DNA from: Paenibacillus sp. PL91
GTDB lineage: Bacteria; Bacillota; Bacilli; Paenibacillales; Paenibacillaceae
Direction of reading: 5' to 3'
NCBI RefSeq assembly: GCF_012935325.2
Contig: NZ_JABBYG020000002.1
Location: 124,001 to 188,000, forward strand
DNA: 64,000 nucleotides
The position numbers and the translations under genes are program-made. This document shows, one piece after another, positions 51,748 through 60,844 of this stretch. How positions within the stretch are numbered: position 1 is the first letter of the stretch; each line of letters starts with the position of its first letter. The notes beneath the pieces are model-generated. The model saw only the letters and a program-made list of their open reading frames with translations, searched no databases and was not told the DNA's origin.

Positions 51748-53334
51748 TTAGCTAACGGCTTCTTGTGTGCATTGTTCAATCGGTTCGGCTTTGATATACC
51801 AGGTTTGCGCCTCGGTTACCTTCGCCATAATGAACTGGCCGATCCATTCCTTTGGACCTTCCAGATGAACGAGCTTATTCGTGCGCGTCCGTCCGGAGAG
51901 GACGTTCGCGTTATTTTTGCTCTCGCCTTCAATCAGCACTTCCACGATCTCTCCGCGAAGCTGCTCATTCTTCTCTCTCGCATTAGCAGCCAGCTGTGCA
52001 TTCAAGCGCTGTAGACGCGCCTTCTTCACCTCTAGCGGCACATTGTCCTCCATGCCTGCGGCAGGAGTCCCCTCGCGCGGAGAGTAGAGGAAGGTATAGG
52101 CGGAATCAAAGCCTACTTCCTTCACCAGCGTCATCGTATCCTCGAACTGCTCATCCGTCTCGCCAGGGAAACCGACGATAATATCTGAAGTAAGCATCGC
52201 GTTTGGAATGGCAGCCTTAATTTTTTGAACCAGCTCCAAATACGTCTCACGCGAGTACTTACGGCTCATTCGTTTCAATATTTCCGTGCTTCCAGACTGC
52301 ACAGGCAAATGAATATGCTCAACCAAGTTGCCGCCCGTTCCTAGCACCTCAATCAAATGGTCATCAAAATCACGCGGATGGCTCGTCATAAAGCGAATGC
52401 GCGGGATATCGATCTTGGACATGTCCTGCATCAGATCGCCAAAGCGATAGCTGATATCCTCGAAGTCCTTCCCGTAGGCATTAACATTCTGGCCAAGCAG
52501 CGTAACCTCCTTGAATCCTTTTCTGGCTAGCTCGCGAACCTCGGCAATAACGTCCTCAGGTCGCCTGCTGCGCTCCTTGCCTCTCGTATAAGGGACGATG
52601 CAATAGGTGCAGAACTTATCGCAGCCATACATGATATTGACCCAAGCACGCATTCCCTCGCGCTTCTTAGGCATATTCTCAATAATATCGCCTTCCTTGG
52701 ACCATACCTCGACAACCAGCTCTTTGCTGAAGTAAGCATTTCGAAGCAAATAGGGAAGTCTATGAATGTTGTGCGTTCCAAAGATCATATCTACAAAAGA
52801 ATGCTTTTGCAAAATCCGTCCAACGACTGACTCCTCTTGCGACATGCAGCCGCAAACGCCGAGAAGCAAATCCGGCTTCTCCGTCTTCAGCGTCTTTAGA
52901 TGTCCTAGCTCGCCGAACACCTTGTCCTCCGCATTTTCGCGAATCGCGCATGTGTTGAGCAAAATCACGTCCGCAAGCTTCCGATCCTCCGTAGACGTAT
53001 AGCCCATCTCTTCGAACATGCCCTTCATGACCTCGGTATCATGCTCGTTCATTTGGCAGCCGTACGTTTGGATCAAATAAAACTTGCCCACGCCGATCGT
53101 TCGCAGCTCATCCGGGATTGCAAAATCGTAATGCACCTCGATATCCTCTTTGCCGCGTTTCTTCTCATCCTTGTGATTCGGAGTCGAGTTAATTTGAATG
53201 TTGCGCCCCTTGATGCGCAAAGTCGTTTTCCCGTCCTCTTCACTCAGCACCTTCGCATCTGAGAAATCAAAATATTTGGAGTAGTCCTTCTCACCCTTGA
53301 CGGATTTTAAGTCCGTTGAGTTCGCTTTCGTCAT
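51748..53334 (-). CDS. miaB: tRNA-2-methylthio-N6-dimethylallyladenosine synthase
   Basis: 528 residues. N-terminal UPF0004 domain with three cluster Cys ([29 protein letters not shown]), radical SAM motif CDKFCTYC (CxxxCxxC) and a C-terminal TRAM domain ([25 protein letters not shown]). It methylthiolates i6A37 in tRNAs reading UNN codons. The ATG at 53334 is taken as start; a TTG at 53361 would add nine residues without a better site. Forms an operon with ricA, 23 bp downstream. Confidence 0.96.
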   Translation of the reverse strand: MTKANSTDLKSVKGEKDYSKYFDFSDAKVLSEEDGKTTLRIKGRNIQINSTPNHKDEKKRGKEDIEVHYDFAIPDELRTIGVGKFYLIQTYGCQMNEHDTEVMKGMFEEMGYTSTEDRKLADVILLNTCAIRENAEDKVFGELGHLKTLKTEKPDLLLGVCGCMSQEESVVGRILQKHSFVDMIFGTHNIHRLPYLLRNAYFSKELVVEVWSKEGDIIENMPKKREGMRAWVNIMYGCDKFCTYCIVPYTRGKERSRRPEDVIAEVRELARKGFKEVTLLGQNVNAYGKDFEDISYRFGDLMQDMSKIDIPRIRFMTSHPRDFDDHLIEVLGTGGNLVEHIHLPVQSGSTEILKRMSRKYSRETYLELVQKIKAAIPNAMLTSDIIVGFPGETDEQFEDTMTLVKEVGFDSAYTFLYSPREGTPAAGMEDNVPLEVKKARLQRLNAQLAANAREKNEQLRGEIVEVLIEGESKNNANVLSGRTRTNKLVHLEGPKEWIGQFIMAKVTEAQTWYIKAEPIEQCTQEAVS

Positions 53335-53557
53335 TGTGTTCTCACATCCTTTTATTTTCAATGCCGCTAAAACATTATTTTTATTCTATTTAAACATCAA
53401 TATGAAATTATACCACAACGCCCCCGCCTTATCCATCATATCCCTATGCAAAAAACCTATCGCCACATACACTTGCCCTATCGTTTTTTCCATGTTAAAG
53501 TTAATAGATAGGTTATGATTTAGGTTACTTAATTCAAATAACAGGGGAGGTATAGGT

Positions 53558-53809
53558 ATGCCCAGCAAAAAAATTAAAATCGCTGTACCCGAGCATGAGG
53601 GGCAAGTATCGATCATGTTTTCCCGAGGCGGGCCTCGCGCAGGCGCCGGAAGGAAAGGAATTGGCGAGACGAAGAAAATATCTTTAACCCTCACCAAAGA
53701 AGTTTGGGATGAGCTGGAAAACAGATGCAACGAATCTGGCCTCTCCAGATCCGAAGTCATTCGAGGCATCCTTGAATTTTCATTGAACGAGAACAACCAA
53801 ATCACGTAA
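53558..53809 (+). CDS. Ribbon-helix-helix-like small DNA-binding protein
   Basis: 83 residues. A basic RGGPRAGAGRKG stretch precedes a ribbon-helix-helix core (KKISLTLTKEVWDELENRCNESGLSRSEVIRGILEFSL). That layout is common in small regulators of mobile or accessory genes. GGGGAGG before the ATG. Its stop lies nine bases before the start of a second sliding-clamp gene, so they are probably one operon, and it may regulate that operon. Confidence 0.78.
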   Translation: MPSKKIKIAVPEHEGQVSIMFSRGGPRAGAGRKGIGETKKISLTLTKEVWDELENRCNESGLSRSEVIRGILEFSLNENNQIT

Positions 53810-53818
53810 AGGCAGGTG

Positions 53819-54958
53819 ATGCTGGTGTTGGTTGAAACAAGACAGCAATCGTTACATATCGGACTGCAGCATATTGCAGCCGCAATCTCCGTTAAAGCAG
53901 TATCGCCCATTCTTACAGGTGTCAAGGTTCACGCTGGAAGCGGCGCGCTAACATTAACAGCAAGCAATGCTTCCCTATCCTTGCAGTATGTGGTACCCTG
54001 CCATCCCGATCATCTGAGAATTCATCAAGAAGGAAGCACAGTCATTCCTGCACGTTTCTTCATCGATATCATTCGCAGCTTTTCAACCGATAGCATAGTC
54101 ACACTCAAACAAATCGAAAATCAATTTATTCGCATCGAATCAGACAATTCCGTTTACAGGCTCGCTGCAATGGATGCTTCCCAATTTCCGGACATGCATC
54201 ATGTTGCCAGCTCAGCAGGGTTTAGCATAGAGAGCGTCGATTTCAAAAAGATGGTCAAGCAAGTCACCTTCGCTGCATCGACAAATGACTCAAAGCTGAT
54301 ATTGACAGGGATATCCTGCCAAGCCGATCTGGGGAAGCTGAAGCTAGTCGCCACCGATGGCATCCGGCTTGCAGTCCGCGCTGCGGATCTAGGCTCTGAT
54401 CGTTCAAGCCTCGCGCCAGCAGTGATTGTCCCAGCCAAGCATTTGTCCGATTATTCCAAAATGCTATCAGACCGTTCAAGCGCAACACAAATTACGGTGG
54501 CAGATCACATCATTTGCTTTAGCTCACAGAACTTCACCATGCAGTCCCTGCTCATACAAGGGTCGTTTCCCTCGATTGAAAGACTCGTTCCCAAACCATG
54601 TTCTACCGAACTTACGCTGGATGCCGCTGCATTTCTTCATGCCGTTCAGCGTGTCACTCTGATCGCTCAGCATACGCCTGTTATCGGGCTGCAAATTTCA
54701 TCGGCTGAGATCGAGCTGTTTGCTAATGCTGCTGAAGTTGGCGATGTCTCGGCAAAGCTTGAAGTCCAAGCGTTTAGCGGAGAGCCGTTGACCGTGTTCT
54801 TTAATGGCAAATTTATGCGAGACATTTTGCAGGCCATTGACAGCGAGCAGGTGTACTTGCAATTAACAGGCAAGCATAAGCCTATCATCATTAAGCCGAC
54901 GAACAGCCAAGACGCGCTTTACATCATTACACCGGTTAGGACTGCGCATCAGCCTTGA
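53819..54958 (+). CDS. DNA polymerase III beta-subunit paralogue (second sliding clamp)
   Basis: About 379 residues, the full length of DnaN. The three clamp domains are recognisable: ISVKAVSPILTGVKVHA and STVIPARFFIDIIRSF (domain I), KLILTGISCQADLGKLKLVATDGIRLAVR (domain II, with the conserved TDxxRL) and GEPLTVFFNGKFMRDILQAI plus IKPTNSQDALYIITPVR (domain III, C-terminal). The housekeeping dnaN sits at the replication origin beside dnaA, so this is an extra copy. It may act with an alternative or repair polymerase. ATG at 53819 with AGGCAGG nearby; a GTG one codon earlier is also possible. Confidence 0.88.
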   Translation: MLVLVETRQQSLHIGLQHIAAAISVKAVSPILTGVKVHAGSGALTLTASNASLSLQYVVPCHPDHLRIHQEGSTVIPARFFIDIIRSFSTDSIVTLKQIENQFIRIESDNSVYRLAAMDASQFPDMHHVASSAGFSIESVDFKKMVKQVTFAASTNDSKLILTGISCQADLGKLKLVATDGIRLAVRAADLGSDRSSLAPAVIVPAKHLSDYSKMLSDRSSATQITVADHIICFSSQNFTMQSLLIQGSFPSIERLVPKPCSTELTLDAAAFLHAVQRVTLIAQHTPVIGLQISSAEIELFANAAEVGDVSAKLEVQAFSGEPLTVFFNGKFMRDILQAIDSEQVYLQLTGKHKPIIIKPTNSQDALYIITPVRTAHQP

Positions 54959-54977
54959 TCCGAAATGAAAACCAATC

Positions 54978-55012
54978 AAAAAAGAAGACAGCGAAATCGC
55001 TGTCTTCTTTTT
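54978..55012. terminator. Bidirectional terminator between the clamp and TetR genes
   Basis: GAAGACAGCG/CGCTGTCTTC perfect arms, four-base loop, A- and T-tracts on either side. Confidence 0.92.
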
Positions 55013-55027
55013 CATAGCACGCTTTTG

Positions 55028-55630
55028 CTAACGAAACAAAGGATCAATAAAGGTGTTACAAAAACGATCCTGGATCTCCTCGCATGTATACCCCATTACA
55101 CAACGCAGCTGTTTGTAGGTGTGCGGCGATTGGATGGATATAAAGGAATGGGCCGAGTAGGCGGGATCAATAGGCTGCATTTGTTCTTTCTCGACAGCTT
55201 CTTTGATCAAGCTGCTAAGCACATGATGCAAATATAAATAAGGCCGCGATTGAAAAAAATCGCCTTTATGATCTTCGATTTTATGAAAGGAATGCACGAC
55301 GCCAAGCCATTTAAACTCCTTGTCGATGAATGCAATCATTTTGCGCATAACCCCGCTCAATCTCTCGTGTACGGGCAGCTGCGCACCCTCTGTCAAATAT
55401 TCGTCGATCTCGCTGATGAAAATCTCGAAGTTTTCTTTCATCATATCCATACACAAATCGCCCTTATTTGAGTACCGCCGGTAAAGGGTGCCTTGACCAA
55501 TGCCAACCGATTTGGCGATTTGGTGCATGCTGACCGATTCTACCCCATGCTCCGTAAACAAGTGATTAGCAGTATGCAAAATCGCTTTGCTGAGTTCTTG
55601 TTTCGTTCTGCTGTTTTCTGGTGCAGTCAT
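55028..55630 (-). CDS. TetR-family repressor
   Basis: 200 residues. N-terminal helix-turn-helix: ILHTANHLFTEHGVESVSMHQIAKSVGIGQGTLYRRYSNKGDL. The C-terminal ligand domain is helical and unassigned. The ATG at 55630 follows AAAGGAG. It is divergent from an EmrB-type pump with a perfect palindrome in between, so it almost certainly represses that pump and is relieved by a transported compound. Confidence 0.93.
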   Translation of the reverse strand: MTAPENSRTKQELSKAILHTANHLFTEHGVESVSMHQIAKSVGIGQGTLYRRYSNKGDLCMDMMKENFEIFISEIDEYLTEGAQLPVHERLSGVMRKMIAFIDKEFKWLGVVHSFHKIEDHKGDFFQSRPYLYLHHVLSSLIKEAVEKEQMQPIDPAYSAHSFISIQSPHTYKQLRCVMGYTCEEIQDRFCNTFIDPLFR

Positions 55631-55669
55631 CGTTCCAATCTCCTTTTTCCGCGTTAACAAATGAAACGA

Positions 55670-55698
55670 TTGACAATTGCCTCATTCGTCTTTATTAT
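55670..55698 (+). promoter_or_regulatory. Sigma-A promoter of the MFS efflux gene
   Basis: Perfect TTGACA (55670-55675), 17 bp, TATTAT (55693-55698). Confidence 0.8.
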
Positions 55699-55704
55699 TC
55701 AGTA

Positions 55705-55724
55705 GTGCGGACAATTGTCCGCAC
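55705..55724. promoter_or_regulatory. TetR operator, perfect 20-bp palindrome
   Basis: GTGCGGACAATTGTCCGCAC begins seven bases after the -10 element, over the expected transcription start of the pump gene. Binding would block initiation. Confidence 0.85.
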
Positions 55725-55815
55725 ATAGATGCGGTCATCTTTTTATTGTAGCCTCACATGCTGTACAGGTCAATAATAGGAAGAATAGACCCAAATACGG
55801 ATAGGAGGAAATGAA

Positions 55816-57309
55816 ATGGCTTCAGCTTCAAAAAAAGCAGCACCCACTGGCGATCCGATGTCGATTCGCAATATTCTCGCACCGCTCATCGCTATCATTG
55901 TCGGTATGTTTATGGTTATTTTGGACGGTACTGCAATGAATGTCGCTATGCCTGGCTTGATGGAAGATTTCAAAAGCTCGATGACTGTCGTTCAATGGAC
56001 GATAACGGGCTACATGTTAGCACAGGCCGCCGTAATTCCGCTTGCCGGATGGATGTCCGACCGTTTCGGAGCCAAACAAATCTTCTTGTTCTCGATCATC
56101 ATGTTTACACTAGGCTCGGCTCTATGCGCTTTAGCAACAACAGCGGAGCAGCTTATCGTATTCCGGGTTATCCAAGGTCTGGGGGGCGGTATGGTAGCAC
56201 CAATCGCTATGGCTTTCACCTTTAGACTCAGCCCTCCCGGCAAGCAAGGCGCAGTTATGGGGATGATCGGTATTCCGATGCTTTTAGCCCCTGCCCTTGG
56301 CCCTGTCGTAGCCGGCTGGCTTATTGATTATGTAACCTGGCACTGGATCTTTATCATTAATCTTCCGATTGGTATCATCGCCGTTATCGTAGGTCTTCGC
56401 ACTTTGCCTAACGTTGAGCGAAAGCGTGTACCTACCCTTGATTTCTTAGGTATGATATTTGCTCCTTTAGCGTTCGCCATGCTTGTTTACGGCGTTAGCT
56501 CCGCAGGCGGCGGCGAGGGCGGCGAAGGCAGCGGCTGGACCTCACCTGAGGCATTGACGGGTATGATCGTAGGCGGTATCGCGCTTATCATTTTCATATT
56601 TGTTGAGCTTAACCGCAAAGAGCCTTTGCTTGAGCTTCGCGTTTTCAAATCAGGCCATTTTACCCGCGGCATCGTTTTGCAATGGATCGTACAAATCGCA
56701 TTGTTCGGAACGTTGTTCCTCATACCGATTTTCTTGCAAATCGCCAAAGGTTACTCTGCTTTCGACACGGGCCTTATCTTGCTGCCGCAAGCAATAGCAG
56801 CTGGTATCTTTATGCCAATCGGCGGCAAGCTGTTTGACCGTTTTGGCGCGCGTCCCATCGTTATAGCAGGCTTATCCCTTGTCACGATAGCTGGCTTTAT
56901 TTTAAGCCAAATCTCTGTAGATACGACTCTACTTACGCTTATGATTCCTCTCGCGATGCTAGGAGCTGGCATGGGTTTGTCGATGATGCCGCTTAACACG
57001 CATATTATGCAGTCCGCTCCAAGAGAGCTCGTAAGCCGCGTAACCTCTTTAACAGCAGCAGCGCAGCAGGTCATGACCTCCTTCGCAGTTGCTGGCTTGT
57101 CGACCATACTCGCTAGCCGGATGGAGCATTACGGTACGACAAACCCAGGTCCAAACGTCGTGTACTCCGCTTATGGCGATACGTTTTTCATTCTAGGATC
57201 GATTGCAATCATCGGCGCTATCGCAGCTTTATTGCTTCGCAGACCGAAACAAGAGCTCGGTGCTGACCCTGATGAGAAGCCTGAAGTGTCCATGATGATG
57301 GGACATTAA
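55816..57309 (+). CDS. DHA2-family MFS drug efflux pump (EmrB/QacA type)
   Basis: 497 residues, about 14 helices. Motif D1 (LDGTAMNVAMPGLMEDF), motif A (GWMSDRFGAKQIFLF) and motif C (GIPMLLAPALGPVVAGWLID) are present. It exports lipophilic or cationic drugs in exchange for protons. AGGAGG before the ATG. Regulated by the divergent TetR protein through the palindrome at 55705. Confidence 0.93.
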   Translation: MASASKKAAPTGDPMSIRNILAPLIAIIVGMFMVILDGTAMNVAMPGLMEDFKSSMTVVQWTITGYMLAQAAVIPLAGWMSDRFGAKQIFLFSIIMFTLGSALCALATTAEQLIVFRVIQGLGGGMVAPIAMAFTFRLSPPGKQGAVMGMIGIPMLLAPALGPVVAGWLIDYVTWHWIFIINLPIGIIAVIVGLRTLPNVERKRVPTLDFLGMIFAPLAFAMLVYGVSSAGGGEGGEGSGWTSPEALTGMIVGGIALIIFIFVELNRKEPLLELRVFKSGHFTRGIVLQWIVQIALFGTLFLIPIFLQIAKGYSAFDTGLILLPQAIAAGIFMPIGGKLFDRFGARPIVIAGLSLVTIAGFILSQISVDTTLLTLMIPLAMLGAGMGLSMMPLNTHIMQSAPRELVSRVTSLTAAAQQVMTSFAVAGLSTILASRMEHYGTTNPGPNVVYSAYGDTFFILGSIAIIGAIAALLLRRPKQELGADPDEKPEVSMMMGH

Positions 57310-57337
57310 TCGGAACTACTTATACGCATATAACAAA

Positions 57338-57390
57338 GAAGACAGCTCCCTGATCGTCATTAACGATTCGGGAGCTGTCTTCTCTTTTTT
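57338..57390. terminator. Bidirectional terminator between the MFS and pduL genes
   Basis: GAAGACAGCTCCC/GGGAGCTGTCTTC with an inner TCGT/ACGA pair and a T-run. Confidence 0.9.
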
Positions 57391-57393
57391 AGC

Positions 57394-57969
57394 TTAATCG
57401 ATGATTACTGCTTTATCTCCGTTTTTCACGCCCGCCGCATTAGCTTCGTCTGTATCGATATGCATATCAAGCGAAAATTGCTCCGATACGCGTGCGACTA
57501 CATTTTCAAATACAACCCCGCGCTCGCCTTCAAAACGAACCTTCAGCAGCTGCTTGTCCGCTATTTCAAACCGCTCTGCGTCGCTCGTATGGAAGTGGAT
57601 ATGACGAGCGGCGACGATTACGCCCTCTTCGATCTCAACCTCTCCAGCAGGCCCTTGGAGCTTAATGCCTGCCGAACCCTTTGTATGGCCTGACTCCCTT
57701 ACCGGAGGATTAATGCCAAGCGCAAATGCGTCTGTGCGGGAAACCTCGAGCTGAGTCTGCTTTCTTGCCGGGCCGAGAATTCTTACTTTAGCAAACGTCC
57801 CCTTTGGACCAACAACAGCAACCGTTTCATTGGCAGCATATTGTCCAGGCTGGGACAAAGGCTTCATTTCTGTTAATTGGTATCCTTCTCCGAACAGAAG
57901 CTCGACATGCTCTTCTGATAAGTGAATATGTCTTGCAGATACGCCGATTGGAACTTCCTTATGTATCAT
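57394..57969 (-). CDS. pduL: PduL-type phosphotransacylase
   Basis: 191 residues. Zinc-binding His motifs SARHIHLS and ARHIHFHTSD plus LGPARKQTQLEVSRTDAF are diagnostic for PduL, which interconverts acyl-CoA and acyl phosphate (propionyl- or acetyl-CoA). No N-terminal encapsulation peptide and no microcompartment genes nearby, so it is a cytosolic form, probably acting as the cell's Pta in acetate or propionate metabolism. It follows the 2-oxoacid oxidoreductase genes after a terminator; acyl-CoA from that enzyme could feed it. Confidence 0.93.
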   Translation of the reverse strand: MIHKEVPIGVSARHIHLSEEHVELLFGEGYQLTEMKPLSQPGQYAANETVAVVGPKGTFAKVRILGPARKQTQLEVSRTDAFALGINPPVRESGHTKGSAGIKLQGPAGEVEIEEGVIVAARHIHFHTSDAERFEIADKQLLKVRFEGERGVVFENVVARVSEQFSLDMHIDTDEANAAGVKNGDKAVIID

Positions 57970-58018
57970 GTTGTCACTCTCCTGCTATGAAATAATCGAC
58001 TTTCCAATCTCTCGAATG

Positions 58019-58050
58019 AAAAAGCATACAGCCGTTAGGCCGTATGCTTA
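58019..58050 (-). terminator. Terminator after the oxidoreductase beta gene
   Basis: AAGCATAC...GTATGCTT arms with a GCC/GGC inner pair, T-run on the minus strand. Confidence 0.82.
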
Positions 58051-58059
58051 TCATACCAT

Positions 58060-58926
58060 TTATTTAAATTCGGCAACAAGCTTCTCGAATTCCTCGGAGG
58101 AAATCTTGATATTCTGCTTAGCAAGGCCCTCAGGCTTGAAGCCTGTTACGAGATCCTCGTAGGATTTGCGCGTTTTGTTCTGATAAATAAGACCAGTAAG
58201 CATTCCGTTTGTTTCCATGATCTTGTTCATCGCAAGCACACGGTTGGAAGGATCGTAATCCGGGAATTGCTCCAGGTTGACGATATTTTCTTTAAACCAA
58301 TCGTACGTATTGATTTTGTTGAAGGTTACGCATGGGCTAAATACGTTGATTAAGGAGAAGCCCTCATGGTTGATACCTTCTTCGATCAGCTTCGTTAATT
58401 GCTTCAAATCGCTGGAGAACGATTGGGCTACAAATGTAGCACCTGCGGACAGCGCGATCTCGAGCGGCGAAAGCGTCGACTCGATCGAGCCTTCCGGCGT
58501 CGATTTTGTTTTGAAGCCCTCAGCGCTGCGCGGCGAGGTTTGACCTTTCGTCAAGCCATAAATTTGGTTGTCCATGACGATATAGGTGACGTTCAGGTTG
58601 CGGCGAATAGCGTGTACGGTGTGGCCCATGCCAATTGCAAAGCCATCTCCGTCACCGCCTGAGGCGATTACTGTAAGCTCGCGGTTAGCCAGCTTAACGC
58701 CTTGTGCAATTGGAAGCACGCGGCCATGAATGCCATGGAAGCCATAAGCATTGATGTACCCGGAAATTCGACCCGAGCATCCTATGCCGGAAATGACAGC
58801 CAAATTTTCAGGCTCAAGACCGACGTTAGCTGCAGCACGTTGAATAGCTGCTTGAATGGAGAAGTCTCCGCAGCCTGGACACCAGTTAGGCTTTACATTA
58901 TTTCTAAACTCTTTGAACGTTGCCAT
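58060..58926 (-). CDS. korB: 2-oxoacid:ferredoxin oxidoreductase, beta subunit
   Basis: 288 residues, TPP-binding subunit. Motifs: NWCPGCGDFS, GIGCSGRISGYINAYGFHG and the TPP/Mg site ASGGDGDGFAIGMGHTVHAIRRN. With the alpha subunit it oxidatively decarboxylates a 2-oxoacid (most like 2-oxoglutarate, also pyruvate or others) to acyl-CoA and reduces ferredoxin. Overlaps the alpha gene by 23 bp. Confidence 0.92.
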   Translation of the reverse strand: MATFKEFRNNVKPNWCPGCGDFSIQAAIQRAAANVGLEPENLAVISGIGCSGRISGYINAYGFHGIHGRVLPIAQGVKLANRELTVIASGGDGDGFAIGMGHTVHAIRRNLNVTYIVMDNQIYGLTKGQTSPRSAEGFKTKSTPEGSIESTLSPLEIALSAGATFVAQSFSSDLKQLTKLIEEGINHEGFSLINVFSPCVTFNKINTYDWFKENIVNLEQFPDYDPSNRVLAMNKIMETNGMLTGLIYQNKTRKSYEDLVTGFKPEGLAKQNIKISSEEFEKLVAEFK

Positions 58927-60661
58927 CTAAACTCAACTCCTTACATGCTTTGTGAACGTCGGAGGGCAGGAACGGATTGCCGTCATATTTAAGCAAGTTT
59001 TCGATTTTTTCTGCGAAACCTGCATTCATTTTGATTTGGGAAGCAAGCTGTCCAGTAGCATTGTTCTCGATGACGATCACTTTTTTTGCATTTTGCAAGT
59101 AAGGAAGCAGAGGCTTCGTCGGGAAAGGATGAATCTGGCGAATCGTAATATGGTTCGTCGATATGCCTTCTCGAGCAAGCAAGCTTCTAGCTTCATCAAT
59201 TGTGCCGCCGGTAGAGCCCATTCCGATAATGAGAAGCTCCGGCGTTTCATGAGGTGCGTCTACGCGAATCGCGTCCCGAATGAGCATGTTATCCAGCTTG
59301 CTAAGACGCTTATCCATCATGTGCTGGCGGTTCAAGGCATTCTCCGACGGGCGTCCCGTCTCATCATGCTCAACGCCTGTTACGTGGTGCAGGCCGCCCT
59401 TCTCGCCTGGCAGTACGCGTGGAGACACGCCGTCTGCCGTAAGCTCATAGCGTTTAAATAAATCATGGCCTTCAAGCGCTGGTACATTCTCGACCAACTT
59501 GCCACGTTTGATTTCAATTTTGTTATAATCCAGTTGATCGCAGGATTGCTTACCTAGCGACAGCTGGAGATCCGTCATTAAAATAACCGGAACCTGATAT
59601 TGCTCTGCAAGGTTAAAGGATTCGATTGTATCGTAGAAACAATCCTCGATCGAAGCCGGAGCGATAACGATCTTTGGAATTTCGCCGTGCGTACCGTATA
59701 CCATTGCGTTCAAATCCGATTGCTCTTGCTTGGTAGGCAGTCCAGTAGACGGGCCTCCGCGCTGCGTATTCACGATTACGAGCGGCGTTTCCGTCATGCC
59801 GGCAAGGCCGATTGCCTCCATCATAAGCGCTAGACCAGGTCCAGCGGATGCGGTCATCGTGCGGACACCCGCATAGTTTGCGCCAATCGCCATCGTTACC
59901 GCTGCGATTTCATCCTCGGTTTGTACAACCGTACCGCCGAATTTAGGCAGCTTTTTGATCAAATACTCCATAATCTCGGACGCCGGCGTAATCGGGTAAG
60001 CAGCCATCAAGCGGCAGCCTGCCGCGATAGAGCCGAGACCGATCGCTTCATTGCCGATCATGAACAGCTTCTGCTGGCCGTCAGCCGCATCCAGCTTGAA
60101 CGCATCGAGCGGTCCGCCCGCTTGCTCAAGAACAAACTCGGCGCCGCGCTTAACCGCTTCAATGTTTTTCTCAACGACAGCTGCGCCTTTGCGTCCGAAC
60201 TCTTCTTCAACCGCTTTATTGAATACTTCAAGCGGCAGTCCAAGAAGCGCCCATGATGCGCCGGAGGCAACCATGTTCTTCATCAAAGAAGTGCCCAGCT
60301 CCTCAGCCATAGCTGTAATCGGTACAGCAAACAGCCTTGCATCTATACCCTCTGGAACGCTTGGATTAAACTTTGCATCCGCAACGATAACGCCGCCTGA
60401 ACGAAGCTCCTTCGCGTTCAAATCTATGCTTTCTTGGTCGAACGCGACTAGAATGTCCAAATCATCAGAAATAGCACGAATCGGCTTCGTGCTTATACGA
60501 ATTTTGTTATTGGTGTGTCCGCCTTTGATTCTCGAAGAAAAATGCCTGTATCCATATAAATAATAGCCCAAGCGGTTAAGAGCCGTAGAAAAGATTCGGT
60601 CTGTACTTTCGACCCCTTCCCCTTGTTGTCCCCCGATCTTCCAAGACAATTGACTGATCAA
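58904..60661 (-). CDS. korA: 2-oxoacid:ferredoxin oxidoreductase, fused gamma-alpha subunit
   Basis: About 585 residues. Gamma domain first (WKIGGQQGEGVESTDRIF), then the alpha pyrimidine-binding domain (AAYPITPASEIMEYL, TMTASAGPGLALMMEA) and domain II near the C-terminus (LIIGMGSTGGTIDEA). The fusion order gamma-alpha is typical of the KorA/ForA type in Bacillales. I place the start at TTG 60661, nine bases after AGAGGAG; a further TTG at 60715 has no site. The gap upstream (60662-60844) contains a weak cre-like sequence, TGTAAACGCTTAAC at 60779, matching 12 of 14 positions. Confidence 0.92.
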   Translation of the reverse strand: MISQLSWKIGGQQGEGVESTDRIFSTALNRLGYYLYGYRHFSSRIKGGHTNNKIRISTKPIRAISDDLDILVAFDQESIDLNAKELRSGGVIVADAKFNPSVPEGIDARLFAVPITAMAEELGTSLMKNMVASGASWALLGLPLEVFNKAVEEEFGRKGAAVVEKNIEAVKRGAEFVLEQAGGPLDAFKLDAADGQQKLFMIGNEAIGLGSIAAGCRLMAAYPITPASEIMEYLIKKLPKFGGTVVQTEDEIAAVTMAIGANYAGVRTMTASAGPGLALMMEAIGLAGMTETPLVIVNTQRGGPSTGLPTKQEQSDLNAMVYGTHGEIPKIVIAPASIEDCFYDTIESFNLAEQYQVPVILMTDLQLSLGKQSCDQLDYNKIEIKRGKLVENVPALEGHDLFKRYELTADGVSPRVLPGEKGGLHHVTGVEHDETGRPSENALNRQHMMDKRLSKLDNMLIRDAIRVDAPHETPELLIIGMGSTGGTIDEARSLLAREGISTNHITIRQIHPFPTKPLLPYLQNAKKVIVIENNATGQLASQIKMNAGFAEKIENLLKYDGNPFLPSDVHKACKELSLDGNVQRV

Positions 60662-60844
60662 AATGCCCAACTCCTCTTTTTCTAGAACGTGCAAATCATG
60701 AATATTATTAAGCAATTATATAGTATAAGTCATAACAGTCACAACAATTTTAAAGCGCATATGCATAAAAATCAAGATGTAAACGCTTAACGAACGCATA
60801 GTTTGTTTCGATTGATTCCATACCGCAAGTAGATCGAATGCCTT

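Noticed and set aside
53386-53925. 179-codon minus-strand frame spanning the RHH gene
   Set aside because: It is antisense to the RHH gene and the start of the clamp gene, both better supported, and has no family resemblance.
57394-57969. Bacterial microcompartment locus around pduL
   Set aside because: No shell-protein, diol dehydratase or aldehyde dehydrogenase genes are in the window and PduL has no encapsulation peptide.
60779-60792. cre box upstream of korA
   Set aside because: TGTAAACGCTTAAC misses two conserved positions and no promoter is associated, so it is mentioned only as a weak candidate in the korA entry.
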